A stretch of DNA of 64,000 nucleotides from Deltaproteobacteria bacterium (lineage in GTDB: Bacteria; Desulfobacterota; Desulfobacteria; Desulfobacterales; UBA5852). The stretch is from the NCBI GenBank assembly GCA_020444045.1, contig JAHLLS010000017.1, forward strand, positions 62,001 to 126,000, read 5' to 3'. The translations under genes and the position numbers were made by a program. Of this stretch, positions 16,415 through 24,195 are shown in pieces (position 1 is the first letter of the stretch; each line of letters begins with the position of its first letter). The notes under the pieces are model-generated. The model did no database searches, had not been told where the DNA came from, and saw only the letters and a program-made list of their open reading frames with translations.

Positions 16415-16840
16415 CGAAAGCCTCCAAGATTGATTTAAACCGCTGGTGTCACGACTACCAGAACATCATACCTATTAATCGAAAAGACCTTAAAACACAA
16501 GCAGATTTATCTTATTTTTATCTGCAATACCTGTTAGTTATGAACTATTGGCATATATCTTAAAAAAAGGGCTTTCAATCTCTCCCCTTTATCCCATAAC
16601 GTGCCGGGTGCCTTGCGCTCCATAGGGTTTTAGGCATTCACTAGAATCTACTGCCTTGCCTATGAACATGACTTGCTTTGATCGGGACGTGCCACGACCG
16701 ACGCCCGCGATCATGCCAGGAAATTCTTGCGATCCGATTTGGTGTAGAGTACAGGAAGGCCTTCGTGGCATATTCTCGACGGATCTTCACGAATTAGCTC
16801 CACATGCAAAACGGCTTTCGCCCAAACGAGGGGGTGAATA
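16415..16840. promoter_or_regulatory. divergent intergenic region with likely Ehr-cluster promoter
   Basis: Upstream of the minus-strand CBS gene lies an AT-rich stretch (16450-16570). On the minus strand TATGAT (16470-16465) is a good -10 match, but the -35 about 17 bases upstream is weak. A 6-bp inverted repeat, GCAGAT at 16501-16506 and ATCTGC at 16520-16525, flanks an AT-only core and could be an operator. On the plus strand GAGGGGGTGA at 16829-16838 is the ribosome site of the following lipid kinase. No gene is seen in between. Confidence 0.35.
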
Positions 16841-17779
16841 ATGACGCCTGGCAAAGCGGCCATCATCTATCACAACGGTGCCGGACGGGGAAACGCAGCC
16901 CAGCTCGTCCGACCGACCCGGCAACGCCTCGTTGCGTCCGGTTGGCAGCTGGTCGAAATCACCAGAACCCAGTATGACGGTCACGCTCGCGATGAACTGG
17001 CACCGTCGTTGGCAAAGAGAGTCGATCTCATCGTCGTCATCGCCGGGGACGGTACCCTTCGGGAGGTCTGCAGCGGATTGAGCCGTGTCGCGTCAGACAT
17101 TCCGATAGGTTTTGTCCCTACCGGAAATGCCAACGTCGTGGCACGCGAACTAAAAATCCCTTTGCAACCCGGCCCCGCTATCGATCTTTTAGCTGAGGGA
17201 AAAGTGCGTCAGCTGGATATCGGCACGTTACGGGTCCATACGGATGCAGCGGATCCCTTATTTTTCCTGGCCATGGTTGAAATAGGATTTGGTGCCCGGG
17301 TAGTTCACTTGACCCATCAGTTGCGCTCCGGCCGGTTGCGCGCTATTTACCGCCGCTGGGGTGATACGGTCTACGCCGTGGCCGCCGTGGGGGCCTTGGC
17401 ATCCCCGACAGAACGGCGTTTCCAATTATATGTGGACGGCACGGCCGCCCCCCGACGTGCAACAGCAGCAATCATCGCCAATACGCGTTGCTACGCCAAA
17501 GGATGGTCCATGACGCCTGACGCCCGTATGGATGACGGACGGTTGGACCTGGTCACACGCCAACGATGCAGCCCAGGCATCATTCTACGTGCATTTCATG
17601 CGGCGGCTCAAGCGCGTCGGCCATCGGCAGCCGTCAGCAGTTTTGAACAAGGGCAACGGTTTCTTATCCAATCCGACACGCCCCTGAGCGTTCAGATGGA
17701 CGGTGATCCCCTGCCCGGGGTAAAATGGATGGAAGTCAGTCTGGCACCGGGTCGTTTGCGGTTGATCACCCCGCAATGA
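16841..17779 (+). CDS. diacylglycerol kinase-like (DAGK catalytic domain) lipid kinase
   Basis: A 312-residue ATP-dependent kinase of the DAGK/YegS/sphingosine-kinase family, expected to phosphorylate a lipid hydroxyl at the inner face of the membrane. The N-terminal domain has 'IIYHNGAGRGNA' (phosphate-binding loop), 'VVIAGDGTLREVCSG' (the (G/A)GDGT nucleotide-binding motif, ~residues 66-80) and 'IPIGFVPTGNANVVARE'. The C-terminal beta-domain ends with 'FLIQSDTPLSVQMDGDPLPG', the usual D-G-x-P turn. The length is typical of YegS-like proteins (~300). GAGGGGGTGA precedes the ATG closely. The next gene, a HisN-type phosphatase, begins 47 bases later on the same strand, so they may be co-transcribed. 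Lipid specificity is unknown. Confidence 0.85.
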   Translation: MTPGKAAIIYHNGAGRGNAAQLVRPTRQRLVASGWQLVEITRTQYDGHARDELAPSLAKRVDLIVVIAGDGTLREVCSGLSRVASDIPIGFVPTGNANVVARELKIPLQPGPAIDLLAEGKVRQLDIGTLRVHTDAADPLFFLAMVEIGFGARVVHLTHQLRSGRLRAIYRRWGDTVYAVAAVGALASPTERRFQLYVDGTAAPRRATAAIIANTRCYAKGWSMTPDARMDDGRLDLVTRQRCSPGIILRAFHAAAQARRPSAAVSSFEQGQRFLIQSDTPLSVQMDGDPLPGVKWMEVSLAPGRLRLITPQ

Positions 17780-17826
17780 CTATTCCGACCATCGGTAAAT
17801 TGCACTACTGAAGGAAAAAGATAACT

Positions 17827-18609
17827 ATGGTAACGCCACTGCAAGAATACCTGGATTTCGCCGTTGAAACCGCCCACGCTGCCGGCCGCCTGACGTTGGG
17901 GTATTTTCAAACCGGATTGCGTCCCGACTATAAGGGGGACGACTCACCGGTGACCATCGCCGACCGCCAAGCCGAAACCTTGATTCGGGACCGCATTGAA
18001 AAACGCTATCCACGGCATGCGATTCTGGGGGAAGAACACGGGGTCAAAGACGGTGAGAACAGCGACTTGCGCTGGATCATCGATCCCATTGACGGAACGA
18101 AGGCTTTTATCCGCGGCGTCCCGCTCTATGCGGTATTGATCGGTCTCGAAATCGAAAAACACTGTGAAGTGGGCGTGGCTTACTTCCCGGCACTGGATGA
18201 TATGATCTACGCCGCGACAGACGGGGGATGCTTCTGGAACGGCCGCCGCACGCATGTTGCAACGACAGCCCGTTTAGACCGCAGTTTCATCGGTTTTACC
18301 GGTGCCGACAGTTTTGAGCCTGCCGGACGCTTCAATGCCTGGCAGCAATTTCTACGAAAAAGTTATTACAGCGTCGGCTGGTCGGATGCTTACGGACATG
18401 CGCTGGTCGCCACCGGCCGCATGGAAGTCATGCTCGACCCGATCTTGAATCCCTATGACTGCGCGCCCTTCCCCCCTATTCTGCGTGAGGCCGGCGGCTA
18501 TTTCGGGGATTGGGCCGGCAACGAAACCATTTATGCCCATGAAGGATTAAGCACGACCCAAACACTTCTGCCCCAGGTTCTCGACTTGATCAAAACCTCC
18601 GGAGCATGA
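17827..18609 (+). CDS. inositol-monophosphatase-family phosphatase, HisN-type (histidinol-phosphatase candidate)
   Basis: A Mg2+-dependent, Li+-sensitive-type phosphatase of 260 residues. Metal and catalytic motifs are present: 'DDSPVTIADRQAE' (~40-52), 'ILGEEHG' (Glu ligand, ~68), 'WIIDPIDGTKAFIRG' (DPxDGT, ~86-100) and 'GWSDAYGHALVATGRMEVML' (Asp ligand, ~185). 'IDGTKAFIRGVPLYAVLIGL' and the HALVATGR segment are closer to HisN histidinol-phosphatases than to SuhB. HisN would complete histidine synthesis where the HAD-type enzyme is missing. No other his gene is visible, so substrate assignment remains tentative. It follows a lipid kinase by 47 bases. Confidence 0.82.
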   Translation: MVTPLQEYLDFAVETAHAAGRLTLGYFQTGLRPDYKGDDSPVTIADRQAETLIRDRIEKRYPRHAILGEEHGVKDGENSDLRWIIDPIDGTKAFIRGVPLYAVLIGLEIEKHCEVGVAYFPALDDMIYAATDGGCFWNGRRTHVATTARLDRSFIGFTGADSFEPAGRFNAWQQFLRKSYYSVGWSDAYGHALVATGRMEVMLDPILNPYDCAPFPPILREAGGYFGDWAGNETIYAHEGLSTTQTLLPQVLDLIKTSGA

Positions 18610-18687
18610 TCCATGCCCCCTCGGATGTTCTCTACCGAAGATGCGGCCGGCCGCCCATCAATTCGATTCGGTCAAGGAAAACAGGCC

Positions 18688-19104
18688 ATGCCATTAACCT
18701 TTCGCCCTTACGAAGCTGAAGATCAGAAGGCCGTCGTCGCGCTCTGGGAAGCCTGCCAGTTGGTAGTGCCCCAAAATGAACCGATCACCGACATTCAAAC
18801 CAAAATGCAGTTTCAACCGGACCTGTTTCTGGTCGCCGTTGCGGAAAACCGTTTGGTGGGCACCGTGATGGCCGGGTATGACGGCCACCGGGGCTGGATC
18901 AACTATCTGGCGGTGGCACCCGAGCGACGGCGGCAGGGCATTGCAAAAGCGATGATGGTATTGGTTGAAAGAAAACTGCGGGCCTTGGGTTGTCCGAAAA
19001 TCAACCTGCAGATTCGCCGGACAAACACGGCCGTGATCCATTTCTATCAGGCCGTCGGATTCGATGAAGATGACGTCATCAGTTTCGGAAAACGATTGGC
19101 ATAA
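18688..19104 (+). CDS. GNAT acetyltransferase, YpeA-like
   Basis: About 138 residues forming one GNAT domain: 'PLTFRPYEAEDQKAVVALWE' at the N-terminus, 'NRLVGTVMAGYDGHRGWI', the acetyl-CoA loop 'VAPERRRQGIAKAMM' and 'LGCPKINLQIRRTNTAVIHF' followed by 'YQAVGFDEDDVISFGKRL', which is close to E. coli YpeA. The YpeA substrate is not established. The frame is open from 18613, but homology begins at ATG 18688, which has AAGGAAAACAGG upstream. It ends against decayed nhaA on the opposite strand. Confidence 0.85.
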   Translation: MPLTFRPYEAEDQKAVVALWEACQLVVPQNEPITDIQTKMQFQPDLFLVAVAENRLVGTVMAGYDGHRGWINYLAVAPERRRQGIAKAMMVLVERKLRALGCPKINLQIRRTNTAVIHFYQAVGFDEDDVISFGKRLA

Positions 19105-19219
19105 AAAAAAGAGTGCCACAATGGGTCTCATAGACTATTGAGCCGGTTGGGCGTATCATCCCATTCGTGATGTATGCCACGCTTAAAGCCCTCGTGAAAC
19201 GTTGTTTTCGGTTGCTGCG

Positions 19220-19809
19220 GCCTTTTGCTGTCGCCACCGGCATGGCGATATCCGCCGCCTGGATGATGACCCCGGCATTTGCCAGCGCAAAAAGGGGCAT
19301 GATCATAAACCCCACCCAGGGATGCAGCTCGGTCTCCAATCGCTCAAGCGGTGACAGCGTATCCCCTGCATAACGTTCCATCTGGCGAAGCCTGGCGTAA
19401 CGCTCTGCCGGGTTTTCCTAATGGTCGCCCTGCATGAAAGAAAGTGTTCGCTGAATGATGAAGTTCAGTCGCGCCTGCCAAAGGCATCACCGCATGTTTG
19501 AATTCCCGCGGTTCGCCGGTGACGAATTCCCGTTTAACTTCCAGGCCGACCCCATAAAAGAATACGGCCATCAACCCGTCGTTGATCCATAGCTGCAGCG
19601 GCATGCGCACGGTGGTGTTTCCAACGACGAAGCCTAAATCTTTTTGCCAGAAAGCGATATAGGAAGCCCCAAGGCGGCAAGAGCGGCCAGCAAGAGGATT
19701 CCGCCGTCTGCAGCTTCAATCAACATAAACCGCTTCAGGGGGTCGACCAGAAATCCAATTGCCTTATGGATAGCGTCTGGCCGGTGCATCAGATGGGATT
19801 CTTTCATAT
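19220..19809 (-). pseudogene. nhaA: decayed Na+/H+ antiporter gene nhaA (frameshifts and large internal deletion)
   Basis: Three pieces in different frames together spell an NhaA remnant. From ATG 19809 one frame encodes an N-terminal helix ('KRFMLIEAADGGILLLAALA') and runs into a stop near 19635. A shift near 19660 continues it as 'LQLWINDGLMAVFFYGVGLE' and 'VKREFVTGEPREF' (frame of 19344-19610). After 'HAVMPLAG' the sequence jumps to 'ARLRQMERYAGDTLSPLERL' and 'LHPWVGFMIMPLFALANAGV' (frame of 19079-19381), a late NhaA segment. Full NhaA is about 390-450 residues; roughly 200 central residues, covering helices 3-10, are missing. The product cannot function. No mobile element is visible at the break. 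Confidence 0.8.
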
Positions 19810-20004
19810 TTATAATCTTAACAGCAAGATAGGCATATGATTATAAATCATAGCAAATCGAAGGAAGTCAAAGCAACCCTTCTTCCGGTATTGCAAAAAG
19901 CTGACCATTCGGGTCTAAACCCAACACCCATCATCGTTTTTAAAACCCTATCGGCGGGAATAGCTGTTGATGATAAAAAAAATCACCCTCAAGCATGTGA
20001 AGTG

Positions 20005-20033
20005 TTGACAATCGGGCGATCTTTCAGTAGATG
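20005..20033 (+). promoter_or_regulatory. candidate sigma70-type promoter of the HU gene
   Basis: A perfect TTGACA at 20005-20010 is followed after 17 bases by TAGATG at 20028-20033, a weak -10. It lies about 60 bases before the HU start, in a gap that otherwise holds only the upstream end of the nhaA relic. Confidence 0.35.
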
Positions 20034-20093
20034 CCTATGACGAGAAACAGGTGGCACCATTAACTTTTCCGCATAACAGGAGGAACATTACAC

Positions 20094-20366
20094 ATGACGA
20101 AAGCAGAATTGATCGAAAAAATGGCAGCCGATGCCGGTATCACCAAAGCCGCAGCCGGTACAGCGTTGGATTCTTTTATCACCAGCGTTACCAAAGCGCT
20201 CAAGAAAAAAGACGGCAAAGTAACACTGGTCGGCTTTGGCACCTTTTCAAAAGTTCGCCGCAAAGCCCGCAAAGGCCGGAACCCGCAAACCGGTGAAGCC
20301 ATCAAAATCAAAGCCAAAAACGTTGTCAAATTCAAAGCTGGCAAAAAGCTTCAGGAATCCGTCTAA
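20094..20366 (+). CDS. hup: HU-family histone-like DNA-binding protein
   Basis: A 90-residue nucleoid protein that binds and bends DNA as a dimer. The sequence has the standard HU layout: helices 'TKAELIEKMAADAGITKAAA' and 'ALDSFITSVTKALKKKD', the saddle 'KVTLVGFGTFSKVRRKAR', the basic arm with the proline turn 'GRNPQTGEAIKIKAK' (the conserved RNPxTG) and the tail 'VVKFKAGKKLQESV'. AGGAGGA at 20078-20084 gives a strong ribosome site. It is monocistronic, with a strong hairpin 4 bases after the stop. Heavy use of AAA/AAG lysine codons reflects composition and probably high expression. Confidence 0.95.
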   Translation: MTKAELIEKMAADAGITKAAAGTALDSFITSVTKALKKKDGKVTLVGFGTFSKVRRKARKGRNPQTGEAIKIKAKNVVKFKAGKKLQESV

Positions 20367-20370
20367 TTTT

Positions 20371-20410
20371 TTGCGGCCTGGCGGTCTCACCGATAACTGC
20401 CAGGCCGCAA
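20371..20410 (+). terminator. strong hairpin just after the HU gene
   Basis: TTGCGGCCTGGC at 20371-20382 and GCCAGGCCGCAA at 20399-20410 form a perfect 12-bp stem with a 16-base loop, starting 4 bases after the HU stop. The run of T precedes the stem instead of following it, so it is not a textbook intrinsic terminator. It may protect the mRNA 3' end or end transcription with help from Rho. The following bases to 20746 show no gene. Confidence 0.5.
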
Positions 20411-20746
20411 CAATGCCATTCATTCCCGTATCGCCCCCTCCGGTCTATTTTGCCGCCCGGCATGCCCACAATCATCATGGCGAAAAACACACGCCCCTCT
20501 TACGCTTCTCAAGCCATATCGTCATGATCGACTATCATGGACAACCCGTCACCACCTTTCCATCAGTAAATAGCGCCCCTCTTGCCCAGTTTTGGTTAAA
20601 ATTTTTCCTATCTTCTTGTGACGATTAATTAATTCTAAAATCCATTTTTCACCTATATTCATGCGGTTAAGGGCTATCTTATGGCTGGCACACTCTATGC
20701 TTTGGTCATAGAGGAATCGCCCACGCTCAACAAAAGGACGTGCACG

Positions 20747-20923
20747 ATGACCTCTCAAACCAAAGACGTCGCACAGAACCAGAACCAGGGAATCGATCGC
20801 ATCGTCGATCGATATCGACAACAGTTCCGCATACCCGAAAATCTCGACCACTATTCCGACAATGATTTGCATGATGCCGAACGGCAGTATCTCCGCTTTT
20901 GCCTGAACACCGGCAGTTGTTAA
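20747..20923 (+). CDS. small uncharacterised protein (58 residues)
   Basis: ATG 20747 follows AAAGGAC with reasonable spacing. The protein is polar and probably helical: N-terminal Gln/Asn-rich stretch, then 'IDRIVDRYRQQFRIPENLDH', 'YSDNDLHDAERQYLRFCLNT' and a terminal Cys. It has no signal peptide, membrane segment or known motif. The regular helical pattern and ribosome site support a real gene; a longer in-frame start at 20681 adds a less protein-like N-terminus. Neighbours (HU, then a secreted hypothetical) say nothing about its function. Confidence 0.5.
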   Translation: MTSQTKDVAQNQNQGIDRIVDRYRQQFRIPENLDHYSDNDLHDAERQYLRFCLNTGSC

Positions 20924-21139
20924 AAAATCAAACCTGCATATGCCCCCCCATCGATACCAAGGCCCGTCGCTGTCCATAAATGATCGCCACAGGCAATTTT
21001 GACCGGCCAGCCGAGGAGTGTTGCTTCCATCGCGGTTATCGAATAAGCTTCACGCCACGCCACCCAACACTCATTACAAAATTTGGGTGGACCGTTCCCC
21101 AGATATTTTCGTATCCGTTGATCCTGAAAGGCTAAAACC

Positions 21140-21574
21140 GTGATCCGATCCATTTTAATTTCCGTTATCATCCTTATTCTTATGCCCTTAGCGACATTGG
21201 CGCAAAACGGCGGCACCGTTTACGATGGTCATTATTGGCAACAGTGCCGGCCGGATGTCAAACACCTGCTCGTCAATGGTGTCATGGAAGGCGTTCTCCT
21301 CGGGCAAGACCGCGTAATCGGCTATGCACTATTGAATAAAAATACATCCATAGCGTCGCCCGAGTGCCAACGAGGGATCACCGGCATTGTCAACACCCTT
21401 GAGCGACAAATCGAAAAATGGGATCGAAACCGATTCGTTGCGGCTTTGGATCACTTCTACGACGATGCCGACAATCGTGCCTTAACGATCAAATGGGCTG
21501 TCCGGGTCGTTATGCTTGAGATGCACGGCGCACCTCAGGAAACGATTGAAGACGCGCCTGAACCATCTCAGTAG
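21140..21574 (+). CDS. hypothetical exported protein
   Basis: A 144-residue protein starting with GTG, preceded by AAAGG. Residues 1-21 are a Sec signal peptide ('SILISVIILILMPLATLAQ') with likely cleavage after 'TLA'. The mature part contains two cysteines ('WQQCRPD' and 'SPECQRG') that could pair in the periplasm, and helical segments such as 'IVNTLERQIEKWDRNRFVAA' and 'LDHFYDDADNRALTIKWAVR'. The pattern recalls small Rap1a/Tai-like periplasmic helical proteins, but the resemblance is too weak to assign. It precedes the large SLC13 permease by 108 bases on the same strand. Confidence 0.65.
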   Translation: MIRSILISVIILILMPLATLAQNGGTVYDGHYWQQCRPDVKHLLVNGVMEGVLLGQDRVIGYALLNKNTSIASPECQRGITGIVNTLERQIEKWDRNRFVAALDHFYDDADNRALTIKWAVRVVMLEMHGAPQETIEDAPEPSQ

Positions 21575-21682
21575 AATCCTTCCTACGCCGCATTGGCTTA
21601 AAATGATATGGGGGATACGCCTGACATGGCCAATGCAGCATGACGCCGCTGGCAAACGGATCTTCTCAGGAGGCAAAAATCG

Positions 21683-24058
21683 ATGTCCGCGGATATTTTG
21701 ATTGTCTTCACAATTCTCGGAATCGCCGTTGTTTTTCTGGTCACCGAATGGATTCCTATGGAGGTCACCGCACTGCTGGTTTTGGGGGCTGTCGCCCTTA
21801 CCGGCCTCACCACACCCGCGGAGGCCTTATCCGGATTCAGCAACCCCGCCGTGGTGACCGTCTGGGCTGTTTTCATCCTCAGCGGCGGACTCACACGCAC
21901 CGGTGTGGCCAACATGATTGGCCGGCTCGTGCTGAAACTCTCCGGACGAAGCGAAACCCTGCTCATCGTGGTCATCATGACGTGCGCGGGAATAATGTCC
22001 GCGATCATGAACAATGTCGCTGTTGCCGCCCTGATGATGCCGGTGGTTATGGACATCGCCCGCAGCACCAGCACGCCGGCATCACGCCTGCTGATGCCCC
22101 TGGCCTATGGATCTCTTCTGGGCGGATTGACGACCCAGATCGGAACCCCCCCCAACATCCTGGTCAGTGAAGCACTCCGCAACCAGGGTCTGGATCCCTT
22201 CACCCTGTTTGACTACACACCGGTAGGACTTGCTGTTTTTGCTGCTGGTGTGGCCTTCATGGCTTCGATCGGGCGGCACCTGTTGCCGGATCGTGATCTG
22301 CAGCATGATCCACAGGACAAAGATGTACGCCCTCTTTCGGAACAATATCAGTTAGAGGAGCATATGCCACGTTTGGCGGTTCCTCGCGGGTCGACCCTGG
22401 TGGGAAAATCCATCGCTGACATCCGGATCGGTACGATCCTGGGGGTCAACGTGGTAGGCATCAGTCGCCGGGGACGTGTCATGGCGGCCCCCGCTCCATC
22501 GGAAATTCTCCAGGCGGAAGACGGCCTCATCGTCGAAAGCGGAGGCGGCGGCACCGGGAAATTGAGGGAGGAGCTTTTTAGCCTGGGGCAGCTCCAGATG
22601 GAGCCGGAGTCATCCCTCTTGGACGATCTCATCACAGAGTCCGTTCGCATGGTGGAAATGACCGTGGCACCCAACGCCGACGTCATCGGCCGGACCATCA
22701 GCCAGCTGGGTTTTCGCAACCGTTTCGGTGTGAATGTGATCGCGATTCGGCGGGACACTGTTGTGCAGCGTGCCCATTTACGAGATCGACGCCTGGATGG
22801 CGGCGATATCTTGCTGGTACAAGTCTCCCACAGCAATTTGGACAAACTTCAGAAAGAAAATGATTTCGTTCAATTGCAGGAAGTCTCATCGGACGTTCTC
22901 ATCGATCGGTACGAACTCGATCATCGTATCATGGCCCTGCGCGTGCATCCTGGTTCACACCTGATTGGTCGTTCCCTGAAAGACAGTCGTCTGGGAGCGA
23001 CAATGGGCATCGGCGTCGTCGCCCTGGTCCATGACGGTCGGATCGTATCCATGCCGGAACCGGACGCCCCGCTCCAAGCCGAAGATCTTCTGCTCGTCAT
23101 CGGACGACCCGATGACCTGGATTTACTGCAAGCGCTCACGGAATTCAGGGTGGAGCAAGCCGTCGCAAAGGAATGGAAGGCTCTTGAAACCGAAGATGCC
23201 GGGCTGGTCGAAGCCATGTTGTCCCCGCACACCACCCTGGTCGGAAAAACGCTGCGTGAACTGCATTTCCGCGAGAAATACGGCCTGACGGTACTGGCCA
23301 TCTGGCGGGAAGGAAAAATCTATCGCTCTGACGACCTGCGTGACATGGCCCTTCGGTTCGGAGACGCCATGCTGCTTTACGGCAAACGGTCCCATTACAG
23401 CCTTCTGGGACGCGAACCTGATTTTCTGGTGCTGACGGCATCCGCCCAGGAACACCCTAACCTTGCCAAGGCTAAAGTTTCCCTTCCAATCATGGCCGCT
23501 GTCCTCTTTCCGGTCATGATGGGCTGGCTGCCGATCTACCTTTCGGCCGTGATCGGTGCCGCGATAATGGTCTTGACGCGTTGCCTGACCATGGAGGAAG
23601 CCTATCGGGCCATCGAGTGGAAAGGAATCTTTCTGATCGCCGGTATGCTGCCCCTGGGAGCCGCCTTGGACAGCACCGGCGCCGCCCGCTTTTTGGCCAC
23701 CGCAGTGGTGGACACCGCCGGCGCCTTCGGACCAATGGCTGTCATGGCCGGCCTGATGGCGCTAACCTTCATGGCCACCTGTGTCATACCGACAGCCGCC
23801 CTGGTGGTCCTGATGGTGCCCATCATCCTCAGCACCGCCGCGGATATGGGCGTGGCGCCTTACCCCATGATGATGGCCATGGCCATGGCCGCCTCCGCCA
23901 GTTTTATGACCCCCATTTCGCACCCGGCCAATGTCATGGTCATGGGGCCGGGCGGTTATCGCTTCATCGACTATATCAAAGTGGGGGTTCCCCTGACGCT
24001 GGTGGTGTTCGCCACTGTTTTACTGGTGATGCCATTCTTCTGGCCGTTCACGCCGTGA
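21683..24058 (+). CDS. SLC13-type permease with four central RCK_C (TrkA-C) domains
   Basis: A 791-residue membrane transporter. The N-terminal ~205 residues form the first membrane block, with 'IMNNVAVAALMMPVVMD' and 'GGLTTQIGTPPNILVSEALR' (the NxxVA/GTPPN-type substrate site). The centre (~220-590) is cytoplasmic and holds four repeats of the RCK_C fold, each with a 'G(K/R)(S/T)(I/L)' turn: 'RGSTLVGKSIADIRIG', 'PNADVIGRTISQLGFR', 'PGSHLIGRSLKDSRLG' and 'PHTTLVGKTLRELHFR'. The C-terminal block (~600-790) has 'CVIPTAALVVLMVPIIL' and 'FMTPISHPANVMVMGPGGYR'. Relatives usually carry two RCK_C domains. The substrate may be sulfate or another anion. AGGAGG precedes the ATG; transport is probably ligand-gated. 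Confidence 0.85.
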   Translation: MSADILIVFTILGIAVVFLVTEWIPMEVTALLVLGAVALTGLTTPAEALSGFSNPAVVTVWAVFILSGGLTRTGVANMIGRLVLKLSGRSETLLIVVIMTCAGIMSAIMNNVAVAALMMPVVMDIARSTSTPASRLLMPLAYGSLLGGLTTQIGTPPNILVSEALRNQGLDPFTLFDYTPVGLAVFAAGVAFMASIGRHLLPDRDLQHDPQDKDVRPLSEQYQLEEHMPRLAVPRGSTLVGKSIADIRIGTILGVNVVGISRRGRVMAAPAPSEILQAEDGLIVESGGGGTGKLREELFSLGQLQMEPESSLLDDLITESVRMVEMTVAPNADVIGRTISQLGFRNRFGVNVIAIRRDTVVQRAHLRDRRLDGGDILLVQVSHSNLDKLQKENDFVQLQEVSSDVLIDRYELDHRIMALRVHPGSHLIGRSLKDSRLGATMGIGVVALVHDGRIVSMPEPDAPLQAEDLLLVIGRPDDLDLLQALTEFRVEQAVAKEWKALETEDAGLVEAMLSPHTTLVGKTLRELHFREKYGLTVLAIWREGKIYRSDDLRDMALRFGDAMLLYGKRSHYSLLGREPDFLVLTASAQEHPNLAKAKVSLPIMAAVLFPVMMGWLPIYLSAVIGAAIMVLTRCLTMEEAYRAIEWKGIFLIAGMLPLGAALDSTGAARFLATAVVDTAGAFGPMAVMAGLMALTFMATCVIPTAALVVLMVPIILSTAADMGVAPYPMMMAMAMAASASFMTPISHPANVMVMGPGGYRFIDYIKVGVPLTLVVFATVLLVMPFFWPFTP

Positions 24059-24195
24059 TGATATGCCCGCAGCCGAAGATCTGCTGCGACACAGCTGACC
24101 GATGGCCATTCACCCCAGCATGGAGATGACAAAGCGGTTTGAAACGGGCGTCCCTCGTGACGGCGCTGCGTTCACCCGTTCAAACGGATGGCGGC

